NCBI GenBank assembly: GCA_039000515.1
Contig: JBCFYV010000012.1
Span: 45,112,167 to 45,176,166 of the forward strand
Length of the DNA: 64,000 nucleotides
Source: Timema cristinae
Taxonomy: Eukaryota; Arthropoda; Insecta; Phasmatodea; Timematidae
Reading direction: 5' to 3'
Shown: piece by piece, positions 11,489 to 23,129 of the stretch
Layout: each line of letters opens with the position of its first letter
Numbering within the stretch: the stretch's first letter is position 1
Program-made: the position numbers and the translations under genes
Notes under the pieces: generated by a model
Database searches by the model: none
What the model saw: only the letters and a program-made list of their open reading frames with translations
Told to the model about the DNA's origin: nothing

Positions 11489-11765
11489 CTGCTTATACTC
11501 CAGATTAAGCGTATAAAATACCCTACTCTCTAAATAATGCGTACTAACTATCCTACACTCTGAATCATGCGTACCAATTCACCTATCCAACAAATCAAGT
11601 GTAAGAACTATCCTGCTCACCGATCTAAGCGTACCAATACTCTTATCCTCTAAATAGTTCGTAAAAACTTTTCTACACTCCAATTTAATTCGCACCAACA
11701 CTCATATCCTCCGATCAATGCGTACCAGCTTTCCTATCCATCAAATAATGCGTCCCAATATTATA
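11489..11765. repeat. Minisatellite, 30-bp unit, ~9 copies
   Basis: Directly follows the 32-bp array. Units begin 'gcgtaccaa' or 'gcgtactaac', continue 'tatcctacactctgaatc', and repeat every 30 bp. One unit is 32 bp. It is non-coding. Confidence 0.82.
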
Positions 11766-11769
11766 AACA

Positions 11770-12649
11770 ACTTTTTTAAAATTAGTAATGTAGAATAGAG
11801 TTTAAACTTAAAACTGGCCTATGAGGCCAATGAATATTGTATTTATATTTTTGCCAGTAAGAGTGAATGATTGCAATTACTGGTTGTGGACCTTACCTCA
11901 GTAAAAAAAAGTATAAATAGTTTGTTAGTAAAAAAAACTTTAATATAGAAACTTTATACAGTAATTACTATTGTCATAAGAGGGAGAGCATTGAAATAAA
12001 AATAAAATAATTACTATATTAAATGTTATATTCTAAGGAATCTTCATACGCGCAAGGCAGAAGGCATTAAAAATTACATTAGCATCATTTACCACTCTTA
12101 AATTTCTCTCAAACCCTCTTTCCCACAAGTAAAACTCTGTGATGCGGTGAGGCCCGACAACCCTAAACCCTCGTGGCTTCCCTGGCTTGTGGAGACGGTT
12201 TAACACGGCCAGTTTCTAAATCACTAAAATAAAGTTTTCTTTTTAATGTTCGTAGCCCAATGACTCATCACCATCAGCCTGCTCATAGTTTCTACCCCTC
12301 CTTGTAAACCTCCTGCGAGTCCACCACCAGGTTAATTTTTTTTTTACCACGCAACCAGCTCAGTCGGAAGGAGATTAGCTAGTCTAATTTTCTTGGAGTG
12401 AGTTTCTCTGAAAAAGAGCGCCATGTTTAGAGCATCGTTTTGGATGATATTAACTTTTTTTAATTCCAACTTTTTTTTCTCTCTATGTATTGGGGTTAAG
12501 GGAGGGGTACTCACCTCTTACGAGGATCTATTTTTTTTTTATATCACTATTTCTAACTACAGTTGGTCGAAATCTGTGGTTTAGTCAGGTCACCTCTTTT
12601 ATAAATGTCTCGTATTATATAAAAATAAAAAGTTTCACTCTTGACTACA
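11770..12649. other. Spacer, nothing recognised
   Basis: No repeat unit or gene could be supported. A short polypyrimidine-rich part near 12270-12330 shows no splice context I can defend. Confidence 0.3.
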
Positions 12650-13447
12650 TCTATACTTATAGAATAAAATGTCCTGATTGACTGATTGACTGACTGACTG
12701 ACTGACTGATTCATCATCGCCGAGCGCAAACTATCAAGGCTACAAGCATGAAATTCAGACTGTATATTCATTTTGTTATGTAGGCACCCACTAAGATAGG
12801 ATTTTAGAAAATTCCACCCCAAAGGGGTCAAAATAGGGGATGATAATATGTATGATAATATGTATGAAAGTCCGTCATTTTGAAAGTTACATAAACAAAA
12901 TTTTGTATTTCGGTTATTGACGTAAAACAAATAAATATGTATTTCAGGAATTTTGGAAATTTTATTTAATAAGGGATGAAAAAGGGGGTGAAAATTTGTA
13001 TCGGACTGACTGACTGATTCATCACCGCCGAGCGCAAACTATCAAGGCTACAAGCATTAAATTCGGACTGTATATTCGATTTTGTTATGTAGGCACCCAC
13101 TAAGAAAGGATTTTAGAAAATTCCACCCCAAAGGGGTCAAAAAAGGGGATGATAATATGTATGAAAGTCCGTCATTTTGAAAGTTACATAAACAAAATTT
13201 TGTATTTCGGTTATTGACGTAAAACAAATAAATACGTGTTTCAGGAATTTTGGAAATTTTATTTAATAAGGGATGAAAAGGGGGGTGAAAGTTTGTATCG
13301 AACTTGCATTATTTTTGATCTGAGGTCAAGTTATGGTCATCAACGTAACGTAATATTTTAAATTAATCTGTAAATACATATGTATATTTTCGTATTTGTA
13401 TATAATCAACTTCCACGCGAGCAAAGCCGCGGGCAACAGCTATCTAG
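12650..13447 (+). mobile_element. Non-autonomous Helitron-1, 798 bp
   Basis: It starts TCTATACTTATAGAATAAAA after an A, and ends with the typical arthropod Helitron 3' end: a GC hairpin (cgcgagcaaagccgcg) then 'ggcaacagctatCTAG' before a T. The TC start, the CTRR end, the hairpin about 10-20 nt before the end and insertion between A and T without duplication are the Helitron hallmarks. There is no Rep/helicase. Inside, about 300 bp is present twice in tandem (12708-13000 and 13016-13300, offset 308 bp). Each copy is preceded by a (TGAC)n tract, and the first carries an extra 12-bp 'tatgataatatg' repeat. The last few bases (CTATCTAG instead of CTAG) are slightly altered. Confidence 0.88.
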
Positions 13448-13939
13448 TACTACATATTTCGGTGTTACGCCATCATAAGGTCTGAGGAAAACCTATGTGA
13501 GAATATCAGATGAGGTCAAATTGTCAATTCAAGACGATGATGACCTACTCTAGTCATCTTTAAAATAAGGCGATGTGATCGACAAAAAATCAAGAATAAC
13601 TTTTAACCAATTCATTATAATTTGTTAGTTAGATTCAACGCTTAAATTTCTCAAAAATTAATTATATTATTATTAACCTGGTTTATTTCAGATGTTTCTT
13701 GAATATTTTTCCGAAACCTACATTTTCATTGAATGTTTAAGCATATTTCAATATTATTTTTATCTCATTTATTGTGAGTTCATCCAAATGAAACTTAATA
13801 ATACCTAAATATTTTAAAATGTTACATGGTTATTTTAACTGTTAGGTTCATTAAATGGTGTTCATATTTTGTCTTAACCAACATATTTCTGCATGAGTCA
13901 ATATGTACTTAAAATAACGTAATACTTACTTTGTACAAA
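13448..13939. other. Spacer, nothing recognised
   Basis: No gene, tail motif or repeat was found between the Helitron and the duplicated block. Confidence 0.3.
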
Positions 13940-14432
13940 TACTAATTATACAATTGATTCTTATATAACTTATGTTCCTGTAGGCCTGTTCATATCTATC
14001 ATCTTTAAGATATTTATAATAAATATATATTTGTGTGTTATTGGTTAATTTTATTTTATTCCATTTATATACAACATAATTTTAACTATGTATTCTATAC
14101 TAATCCTTTTTTGCCTTATTACTCAATAAAATTCATGGTTGACACTAATATTATATTAATAATTGTCACTGTCTAATTAACGTTGAACAAATTTGCAAAA
14201 TTTATATTGATAAAATATTAATTCAAGATATTCTTTTCTTATTATCAATAATATAATTCTCCTTACCAACAAATTATTATCAAGATTACTAAAAGTACCT
14301 TACATAATTTATGAACGTGATCTACCAAACGTAATTTATGATTGAAGTTTATCAAATTAAATTTATCAGTGTGATCTATCATGTGTAATTTATAAGTTCT
14401 CTTACAACCTTCAATTTATCAACGTCCACTAG
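13940..14432 (+). repeat. Duplicated block, copy 1
   Basis: Matches 15987-16476 in the same orientation at roughly 85% identity by eye. Shared phrases include 'gttattggttaattttatt', 'taattaacgttgaaca' and 'atattcttttcttat'. The 3' part contains a ~26-bp near-periodic phrase of the type 'taatttatcagtgtgatcta', continuing to about 14510 in this copy. No coding frame. It may be two copies of an unnamed AT-rich element or a local duplication. Confidence 0.8.
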
Positions 14433-15400
14433 CACATGTTTCTTATTAATGTAGTTTACTTTCATTTATTTATCGGTGTTGTTTACTACATGTAATTTAT
14501 CAGGATAATTTTCTAAATAGTCCTTGCTACGGTCGTATTCATCTTCTCTCTCCACTAGGTAAACTTTGTTTATATAACCTTTTCATCTCTAAAACTTAAT
14601 TAAAGAAATAAGTTTATCACTATAACCTTTAATTGAAAGACTTATTAAAATATTACCTGAAGCTAAAAAAAATGTAAAAGCACTTTATAAAAAATTATGG
14701 ACTGTTATAATGATTAGTTACTTAAAATAACCTAATAAAGAATGCTTATTAATCAACGCGAATGAAGATATCATTTTTAAACTCTAGTCATCAGTTCACT
14801 CCAATATTTCCCATCATTGTCTTTGTTTAAACAAGGTGCCCTACTTTCCGTCCTACTCCCCCTAAACAATATTTCAATTTTCCTAGTCAAGGCAAGCTAC
14901 GACGCCATTGTTCGCACACTCGCGGTTTACCCCTCCCTTAAAACCTTTTGAGTGCGGTTTTCTGTGAAACAACAAAACACTCATTTTCCATTCCCTTCCA
15001 AACATACTACCCCCTTCTCCCTTTCTACTTGTCTTTATTTAATCTCTTTTACACTTCTATAGTCTCGTGTCTTGTTTCCCTCTCTTACTCTCTGTGTTCC
15101 GTGTTTTATAGCTAGGCCTGGTTTACAATTTTATTTTACTCCCCCGTCACATCATACTACCCATACCATCCCATCCCAGCACATTTAATTATTATCATAA
15201 GTTTGTAATAAGAAATCCGGAATTTGGAAGAAAAATATCCTTATTTGCTTGGAGGAAGAGTGGGGATCTCGTTACGAATTAAACACCCTCAGTTCACCCA
15301 TCTGAGATCCAAACCTTGACCTCCCTTCACAAATAAAGCATTCTGGACGAGCCTAACATTTTGTCGCGTAGTCACTGATGCAGCTTGGCTCGCGGCTAAA
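14433..15400. other. Spacer between duplicated blocks
   Basis: Nothing coding. A less AT-rich part at 14820-15140 (caaggtgccctactttcc onward) resembles no family I recognise. Confidence 0.3.
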
Positions 15401-15403
15401 ATT

Positions 15404-15690
15404 TCAACGCTTGAGTGACACAATAAGATTAGTTAATCCATGATTTTGGCTAATGATTCTATCGGTGTCGATTATGGCTTGGACTCGCAAAAATGGCCAC
15501 GTGGATACTGAGTCAATTTCATCTAGGTTTGTTTTAAAGTTCCTAGGAGGTAAGGGTTCAAACCCTACTGCGTGAACAATGATGTGTTGTCCCTCACTTC
15601 CCAATCTCAAGGATTTTCCACTCTGGCGCTTCACAAATGTGTGTATAATTCCTGTAGATTCTACTTTCCTCATCTTTAACCATAAAATTA
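15404..15690 (-). mobile_element. Old tRNA-like SINE relic
   Basis: 'gtaagggttcaaacccta' at about 15550 and the surrounding pattern resemble a tRNA-derived head and body. The 89-codon reverse open frame covering the same bases is best explained as chance within the relic. Confidence 0.35.
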
Positions 15691-15986
15691 AAAGGTGTGG
15701 ATAGCTCAGAATACGTTACATAAAAATTAGAAACATGGTTTTTGTTTGGAGAAGAAAAGAGTTATTCTCTAAAAAAATTATTAATATACGGGATGTACTG
15801 GGCAATATATCTAAGGCGTATTCAAGGAAGAAAATAAAAGTCACCTGCTTGGGTTTCTGGCCACCCAACCGTCTTTAACTGGACTATTTTTTTTCTAAAA
15901 ACGATTGTGCTGATATAATTATACTCAGTTTTATTAATCCAAACAATTTTATTAGTACACATATTTTATTGAAACATTTATTTTAT

Positions 15987-16476
15987 TATTATACCAATTA
16001 TGCAGTTGATTCTTAAATAAACTTATGTTCTTGTATGCCTATTCATATTTATAATCTTTAAGATTTTCATTAATAACTATATATTTGAGGGTTATTGGTT
16101 AATTTTATTTTATTCAATATATTATGACATCATTTTAACTATGTAGTCTATACTAATCATTTTTGCCTTTACTTCATCAATAAAATTCACATTTAACACT
16201 AATATTATATTAATAATTGCCATTGTCTAATTAACGTTGAACATACTTTTAAAATTTTAAATTGATAAAATATAAATTCAAGGTATTCTTTTCTTATCAT
16301 CAATAATATAACTCTCCGTACCAACAAATTTCTATGTAGATTACTAAAAATACCTTATATAATTTATCATCGTGATCTAACAAACGTAATTTATGAGTGA
16401 AGTTTATCACATTAAATTTATCAGCGTGGTCTACCATGTGTAATTTATCAGTTCTCTTACAACAGTCAATTTAAAT
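15987..16476 (+). repeat. Duplicated block, copy 2
   Basis: Second copy of the block at 13940-14432, about 2.05 kb downstream. It stops being similar after 'gttctcttacaacagtcaat', whereas copy 1 continues with further 'aatttatc' phrases. It is non-coding. Confidence 0.8.
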
Positions 16477-16594
16477 TGTGCATGAGAATATTAATATATT
16501 AGTTTAAATTAGATGAACTAAAACATCCAATACCAATACAATCAAAACGTGTTTACTTACCACAAAATCCGTAACTGACCTTACGGTTTGTGAC

Positions 16595-16928
16595 CTAATG
16601 TAAAATGTGTGAATTGTGAACCACGCTTAGCTCTAACCTTTCCTTTACAGTCCATCCTTTCTGGCACGTAGGTGCGTGCATGCGTTTAGGGTTCCAATGT
16701 TTAACCGAATCACGTAAAGAGCGTGCCTTTGTAATTAAAAGCAACGCTCTACACAAGCTGGTATTTTTGTATTCAATGCCAGACCCACTGGAGTACGTGG
16801 AGACATGCGTACTTGATGTTTCGAAGGGTTTAATGGGAAACCTGGTTCTATGCCTTGTGTCTTTCACTTTTATTTTAATTATTACTTCCAGCACAAAGGT
16901 TATTAAATATTACACTGACGTAAAGTAG
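16595..16928. other. GC-richer segment, two antiparallel open frames
   Basis: A reverse frame of 99 codons (16595-16894) and a forward frame of 82 codons (16680-16928) overlap almost fully. Base composition is more balanced than in the surrounding DNA. I see no known domain. The forward product has a hydrophobic stretch near its end ('LVLCLVSFTFILIITSS'). It could be a fragment of a mobile element or chance, and I do not call a gene. Confidence 0.25.
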
Positions 16929-16934
16929 GAACGA

Positions 16935-17060
16935 GGAAAACCACAGTGACCAATCACACGTGGAAAAGCTCCAATGGTGCACCTAGTCCATCCTCAAGTT
17001 GATTCAGTCTACTGCTTCTTGACGCCTTAGACTACGTGACCACCTGTGCTATTAGGGGCT
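16935..17060 (-). mobile_element. tRNA-like SINE relic
   Basis: Reversed head 'cttgacgccttagactac' + 'gtgaccacctgtgc' at about 17018-17051 reads on the minus strand as a tRNA 5' part (GGTGGTCACGTAGTCTAAGG). The same head recurs at about 17787-17822, so this is a family. The body is decayed. Confidence 0.5.
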
Positions 17061-17564
17061 TTAATTATTATAAGCATTCAAAGTTTGTATCGAGGAACAG
17101 AAATTATTAATATAACTAATATGTTCATGAAGATTAAAATGATTCTTTTTAAGGTTTAAAAAAAAAATGTGGAAAGGAATCAAAGCTAGTAACATTTTGC
17201 AAATTTATGTTATATATATCTGAATAAACTTAATTTTAAAATATTTTTTACTTAGATGTTTGTGTGTTTTATCTTTTCGAATTCGTTTCCCCTTTAATTT
17301 GGTTAAATTGACTATGGTTGAAATCTATTTTCAATGAAGCCATTGAAATATCCCCTATAATCATTTATAATATTCTGGTAATCTAAATATTTCATGCGTT
17401 GTCTATCCATTCTAGTGTGGGAACGTTTTCTATTAAATTACCTCTTTGTTAATTCATCTTTAAATAGCGTGTCCTACCACCCATCCTTAGTATCTATGTA
17501 TTTACAATGCTGTGGCAAAGATAAAGAAGGTGCAATTTAAAGGATACGCACCAACAAATTGAGT

Positions 17565-17830
17565 AGAAAGCAGTAGAGAGACCATTTATGATAACACCCT
17601 TGCTACACCTAATCGGGATTTGATCCCCAAACTTTCCACTAGAAAACTAGATACGATGAGTTTGACGTTTAGTCAGTTAATTCAACGATGCTAGCCACAG
17701 TAACAAATCACTTGTGAAAACAACCCCCAACATATCCGGAAATATTTTAACCTCGACCTCTTCTTAAACAATCAGATTATTGAGTGCTTGACGCTTTAGA
17801 CTGTGTGACCACTTGTGTTGGAAATACATG
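17565..17830 (-). mobile_element. Two nested tRNA-like SINE relics
   Basis: 'tcgggatttgatccccaaac' (about 17613) looks like a reversed B box. 'gcttgacgctttagactg' + 'tgtgaccacttgtg' (about 17786-17818) is a reversed tRNA head equivalent to the one at 17018-17051. The order suggests two old copies, one following the other. Confidence 0.45.
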
Positions 17831-18759
17831 TTTAAGCTTAAGACTTAATTTGATTAAAAACATCACTAAATAAGCTTCCACAATTTCTTTTTCGATGACT
17901 ACTATGCTTTAAAAAAATAATTTTTCCTAATATCTTAAATTGGTTTTGTTATTATACAGACCTACAAAGTATTTAGTGTTGGACTGATTTTACTACAGTT
18001 TATCTTAGGGTACATTAAATCTAGTATAATACACACAATAAGTAATTATACTACTAACCCTCATCGTACTGTTATCTTAATTAAATGTTATAAATATATT
18101 ATATAAATATGTGTGTGTGTGTGTGTGTGTGTGTACTAAATACTGAAATAAGTGGTGGAAAGAAAAATTAGGAAGGGAAAGTTGAAATCATTGGTGTTTC
18201 CAGAAGACCTGATGGTGTGGGGCATTGAGGAGTAATAAGTACAGAGGAAGCTGGAGGTTTGGGAATAAGTGCTGGAATGGTATGGAATGAGGTGTAATGT
18301 AAGGTAGAGTGAGATGGTGATCACGACAAGAAGGTAGGATGGGTACACAACTGTTGAGACAGTGTGAAGGGAGCAATATAATATAATATAATAAAAAATC
18401 TCAAGTATATGGACAGTATTGTATAGGAGACTAGAAGAAACATAAGAGGAATGAGTGAGAAAGGAAGGCAAGTGGAGGCATTTTTCAGAAGTTTGCCTCT
18501 CCTTCCCCTTCGCCACCAGGCTTCCACGTAACTGCTCAGTCCTAGTCGGTGTCAGCTCTATGTAGTGAATATGGATGGGTTTAATGCTGAGTTATCCGAT
18601 ATGCACCTCACGTGTGGTTACGTGGAATGAAATGAAAGAGTAGCCCAATTACGCTATCAGGAGCTGTTCCCGTAGTGATGGCACCCTCATCATAGCCCAT
18701 TTGCATACGTACATAGGCGCCTACAAGAAATCGAGTCATTATGTTTTAGTATGCATGAT
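17831..18759. other. Spacer with (GT)n microsatellite
   Basis: (GT)13 lies at 18109-18134. Downstream, three overlapping reverse open frames at 18136-18527 arise from a purine-rich strand and show no domain. Nothing else is supported. Confidence 0.4.
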
Positions 18760-19590
18760 ACTCACCGTGCGAGGTATGTCAGAACACCCGAACTTGAACA
18801 GTAGTTGCTGCATTGTACGAGAGGCGCATGTGAGCTATGCTAACTGTTTTTAACATCTTACACGAACAGCTATTGCACCCGTATCATTGACAGAAGGTTC
18901 ACGCATTGCAGCCAGCGGTTTTTCTACATTGTGTGGTGTTTGCAAATTGGATCGTAAAGCAATGTGCAGGCAACCCTATTTTCATGCTTTCATATTGTAC
19001 ACCAACGAGGCAATGTTTACAAGAGACCGCATGTTCAACAGTCAACATATCCATATCTGGGCTGACCAAAACTCACATGCACTGCAGTATCGCAGCTGTC
19101 AACAGACATTCGCTGTGAATGTATGGGCTCGTATGGTAAACAATTTTTTGATTGGGCCTTATCTACTTCTTGACAGACTGAACGGAGTTGTCTACAAAAC
19201 GTTCCTTGAACGTGTCTTCCCACAGATGCTGGAAGATGTGCCACTGATAATTCACAGGTGTATGTGGTTTCAACATGACGGGGCACCGGCACACTTTGCG
19301 AGTGATGTTCGATACCACCTTTATGTACAGCTTGGGAAAGGATTGATTGGCCGTGGTGGTCCTGTTACATGGCCAGTTCGGTCCCCAGATATGATGCCGA
19401 TGGACTTCTTCTGGGGTCATATGAAGAGCCTAGTTCATGAGACTCCCGTGGATCTGGTTGCTAAGATTGTTGAAACTACTGAGGACGTACGCCGATCTCC
19501 CTGGATGCTAGAGTGTGTGCGACAGTAGTGACGCGTCGCTGTACAGTGTATCATGATCATTGTGGTCGACATCTTGAACAGCTGCTGTAA
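18760..19590 (+). pseudogene. Transposase relic, IS630/mariner-type (DUF4817-associated)
   Basis: A cut-and-paste transposase of the Tc1/mariner/IS630 group, which in arthropods often carries an N-terminal DUF4817 helix-turn-helix. Visible in order: 'VRTPELEQ' (about 18778), 'ILHEQLLHPYH' with a stop straight after it (18855-18890), 'VFANWIVKQCAGNP' (about 18940-18980), then a frame change into 'EAMFTRDRMFN' (about 19010), 'FQHDGAPAHF' with an acidic catalytic residue (about 19269), 'LIGRGGPVTWP' and 'RSPDMMPMDFF' (about 19380). After the stop at 19526 the family's C-terminus continues in another frame (CGRHLEQLL) to a stop at 19588-19590. At the first catalytic position, where family members have D in a [W/T]-D-E-A context, this copy reads T-N-E-A. 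The N-terminal HTH is not seen. The copy is inactive. Confidence 0.85.
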
Positions 19591-20071
19591 AGAAACAGGT
19601 CTGTACAGTACGTACAGTAACAGAACATGTATTGAACAGTAATGTAACAAACGTGTTAGCGTTTTATCCTGATTGTTGTTACATTACCCATGTTATTTGT
19701 GTTGTAATTTGTGGTTATCAGGTCCTGTACTAAATGTTATTATTACAGAAGTCAGAAGGTAATGAGTGATTGAGTACTTTCTTTGTAATATCACAATACA
19801 TCTGTCATGGTCCAAGAGACTTTACATCAATTCACTCAGTAATGAGCCACAAAAGGCCATGGGTTCCTTTTATCAAAACACTCAGCAAACATCCCTGAAC
19901 AACCACTGAACGTTTGTCGGTAGAGTTCATATCCACCCTGTGTGTGTGTGTGTTATATATATAATTATTATACAAAATATATATATACAAATATATACAA
20001 ATATATATATATACAATATATATATATATATATATACAAATAATTGATTTATATATATATATATATATATA
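19591..20071. repeat. Spacer grading into (GT)n/(TA)n low complexity
   Basis: 19591-19935 holds nothing recognised; it may include the transposon's 3' flank but no terminal repeat was found. 19938-20071 is (GT)n followed by interrupted (TA)n with 'tatacaaa' interruptions. Confidence 0.6.
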
Positions 20072-20155
20072 CACAATCAATTAATTTTGTAGAGTAGAAA
20101 TTAATTAAAATCTCTAGAGTATGTATTTTATAATCTTTTGTACGGAACGGTATTA

Positions 20156-20219
<64 letters not shown>

Positions 20220-20382
20220 GAGGAGAGAGAGAGAAACACACATAATAATTTTTAATAACTTCTACAATATAAAAAGAACAATATCTCAAAATAAATATAT
20301 AATACCGTTCCGTCCAAAAGATTATAAATACATACTCTAGAGTCTTTAATTCATTTCTACTCTACAAAATTTACTGGTTGTG
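20072..20382. mobile_element. MITE-2, TA-flanked, with internal microsatellites
   Basis: Inverted arms of about 83 bp (20072-20155 and 20300-20382), roughly 88% identical by eye, both containing 'tttgtagagtagaaat', 'tctagagtatgtattt' and 'ggaacggtatta'. TA lies directly outside each end (20070-20071 and 20383-20384). The ~145-bp loop is filled with (ATT)n, (TA)n and (AG)n. On the left the TA could also belong to the adjoining (TA)n, so the duplication is less certain than for MITE-1. No coding. Confidence 0.78.
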
Positions 20383-20866
20383 TATTAATGTTTTAAACTG
20401 GTGGGGTACAATCGCTTCCATGGTGTGATGAATAATTTTTTTTTTTTTAGAATGGTAGCACGGACAGAAAGCTTTCAGAGACATTCTTGGCTAGCTATCT
20501 TACATTTGAACTATAATAAATTTTAGCATCCATTTTTTTGAAATCGTGCCAAATCAAAACCTGCTTTAGAAGTTTGGTCACTATCCAATAGAATATATAT
20601 AAAAATGGGAACAAAGCATTAAAAACCACAAAAAACTTTTACTCTATTTTGTGTGGTGTGTGTGTGTGTATGTGTATGTGTGAATGTCTAGAACTTATTC
20701 ATAGAAATTACCCAACATATCACACGGGTGGACCAAATTGATCAGTATATGTTGACGCATTCATCCCCCTTCTAAGATAAGAGTGGTGAGGATTACTTAT
20801 ACACATTTGGGAGATCATTGTTGATTTTAACAGCTTGTTACCCACATCAGTCGACATGTGGACTTA

Positions 20867-21035
20867 ATTTAAGCCTAATCTAATCTGGTTAGCTGGGGAA
20901 TTGGAGGCAATGGTTCGAATCCCAGACAGATCTACTGAAATGGTTTTCCCTAAATGTTTTCACACATCAGTAGCACATCAGAGAAACATAAATGCGTATA
21001 GCTGGGAAGGTTAATAAGACGTGGTGATAAAAACA
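20867..21035 (+). mobile_element. Old SINE relic
   Basis: The head has 'ctaatctggttagctggg' and a B box 'ggttcgaatcccagac' (about 20913). The middle has 'ggttttccctaaatgttt'. The tail has 'gcgtatagctgggaaggt' and 'aagacgtggtgataaaa'. Layout matches SINE-B, with a shortened body. Confidence 0.65.
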
Positions 21036-21063
21036 AACAAAAAAATAGTTGGTGAATTATTCT

Positions 21064-21206
21064 TTGACCTTATTTTTAAGTGTGAATTGAGCTGGTTATA
21101 AGCTATTAATTCATACTTATTTCTGGTGGGTGAATTTTTACTCGTTATTTGTTGAACTTGTTTTTAATTGTGATACTTATAAACTATTAATTCATAATTA
21201 TTTCTA
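21064..21206 (+). repeat. Imperfect direct duplication, ~88-bp period
   Basis: 'ttatttttaagtgtgaattg...ctattaattcatacttattt' (21064-21126) is repeated as 'tgtttttaattgtgatactt...ctattaattcataattattt' (21152-21206). Local tandem duplication, non-coding. Confidence 0.65.
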
Positions 21207-21209
21207 TAT

Positions 21210-22735
21210 TGGAATAGGCTTTCTCATAGGGTGAGACAATTCTTACTAATGAGGCACAAGGTATTTTATTTATGCGCGATGTAGAGTGGTTATATCTTGG
21301 AATAAACCATCTTTATCTATCAATTGCTAAGGTTCTGGCTAGCTGTTAAAATTTTGCGTAACGCAGTGAAGATAATGTAGAAAAAATCATTTTTCTGCCT
21401 TGGAAAATGAAGCAATAGAATTGATTATGATGATGTTTGAATAAGTGTAGGTCTACCTTTATGGAGTTAGTTTATAAAAAATCATGGCACTAAAAGCTAC
21501 AAATTTATATCGATTGCCATTTGAAAACAGTCTTCTCCTGTATCTCCCCAAAATAAATCTCGGCACAAATCACCTCTGTGATAGAATTTTTTTTCTATTC
21601 TTCTTAGTGTCGAGTAGATATTGTATTATTTCATTTGAACCCAGTTAAATAAGGCCAATATTCATGTAAATATATGTTAATCTTTAATATTATTAAAATA
21701 ATCTTTAACGGATAATAGCATTTTATTATTTTTTATATCTTATAACAGTTACAAAATTCTTGTCATAATTTAGAGTAAATAGTAGAAAAATACTCAATTT
21801 CTAATTTTTCTAATTAAAAACAAATTTTAAGAAGGCGAGAATTTAAATATTACTCCTAATATTGAAGGGTGGCTTGATTAAAAAATAGGTTTAGGAAACT
21901 TCGTTACAAAATATATACAACAATAAATTCAATCATGTCATTAATTTATGACAAATTAAAAGATTCCGATTATTTTTCCTAACTTTGATAAGATTATAAA
22001 TCCGGGAAAATAAATTCACTTTAAAACTCTATATGGAATCCAATGGGAAGACCTACTGATTTCAAGTTGTACAACTGCATACAATTGAAAATAAAATTTT
22101 AAAAATCCCACGAGACATTCAAATTACTGCATAATGTGAATATAATTGTATTTATTCTTACCAATCTCACAATGGAATGCGTAAGGTCAAGTGTTTCCAC
22201 GATTACGATTGGATACAAAAAACCTCTTGGTAAATCTGGACTGCGCATGTGCGATATGTTGCAATGCCTACCGAGACCTGCGAGATAAGAAATATACCAC
22301 CAATCTTCTTTTTGGTTATATTGCTAAGAGTGACTGAGCCATCGAGGTAATTAAAACTATTTCCTTAAAAGAAGAGCTTCGCACAATTTCAGGGTGGTTA
22401 AAATACAGTATCTCTACTTTACGACCCTATATGTTCAGGGTAGGAAAAACCATTTACCTCACTACTAAAAGTTAATTTTTTGTTTTGAGTGGTTGAAAAT
22501 ATTTTTTTTCCTACTTCTGGATGTCCTTTTTAGGTGTAGATTTAAATTATCACTTTCAATATGGTCGCGACCAACCTATTATATATGTAAGATGGCTCCT
22601 TTATTTAACAATTTTGTTGTTATTGCTATGTGTATGATATCACACCTACTAAGATCAAGTTACGAACTGGAAGGTGTTAATTACAAACGAGTCTCATGTG
22701 TGTGAATATTCTATACGATGGCACAAATAAACTTT
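21210..22735. other. AT-rich spacer, nothing recognised
   Basis: A 70-codon frame at 22493-22705 has a hydrophobic start but no homology I recognise. No tail motifs or tRNA boxes were found. Confidence 0.35.
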
Positions 22736-23035
22736 AGGGAGTCATCCCCAATAGAGCAATACTGACCAAGAGAGAGGCATATTTCCGCGAGAATAATGTC
22801 AACTTTTGCGAATATAGGGTGTCATTTAGTCAGTGCAACGAATCCTCTGGCCATTAATCTTAGTTTTCTATACCAGAGCAACTACTTTTTTATTCAAATA
22901 ATTCTTCATTTGTCCTAACGAGGCTGAATTTACCCGTTTCAGACCCACTGCTTCACAGAATAGCTGAGGATGAAACCCGGGACATATGGATATTTAGCCA
23001 GGAGCTTTGATCACCAGATCACAGAGGCGGTCATT
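22736..23035 (-). mobile_element. SINE-C, decayed copy
   Basis: A third tRNA-derived family, found here and at 27725. The minus strand begins with a tRNA-like head (reversed: 'gatgaaacccgggacata' and 'tcacagaggcggtc') and continues through 'gtctgaaacgggtaaatt' and 'gctctggtatagaaaact'. The phrase 'tataccagagcaacta' and the tract 'ggtgtcatttagtcagtgca' match the 27725 copy. It lacks the CCCGAACGGG tail of SINE-A and SINE-B, so it presumably uses a different LINE. Confidence 0.75.
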
Positions 23036-23129
23036 ATAGAACAAATATGTTATTATTAATGTTACTAAAGAAATAAACATATCTCATATTATATTAGAAA
23101 TTTTGTGGACTCAAACACCACCAGGGTGG

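Noticed and set aside
12553..12930. 125-codon reverse frame
   Set aside because: It spans the left edge of Helitron-1 and its (TGAC)n tract; it crosses an insertion boundary and shows no domain.
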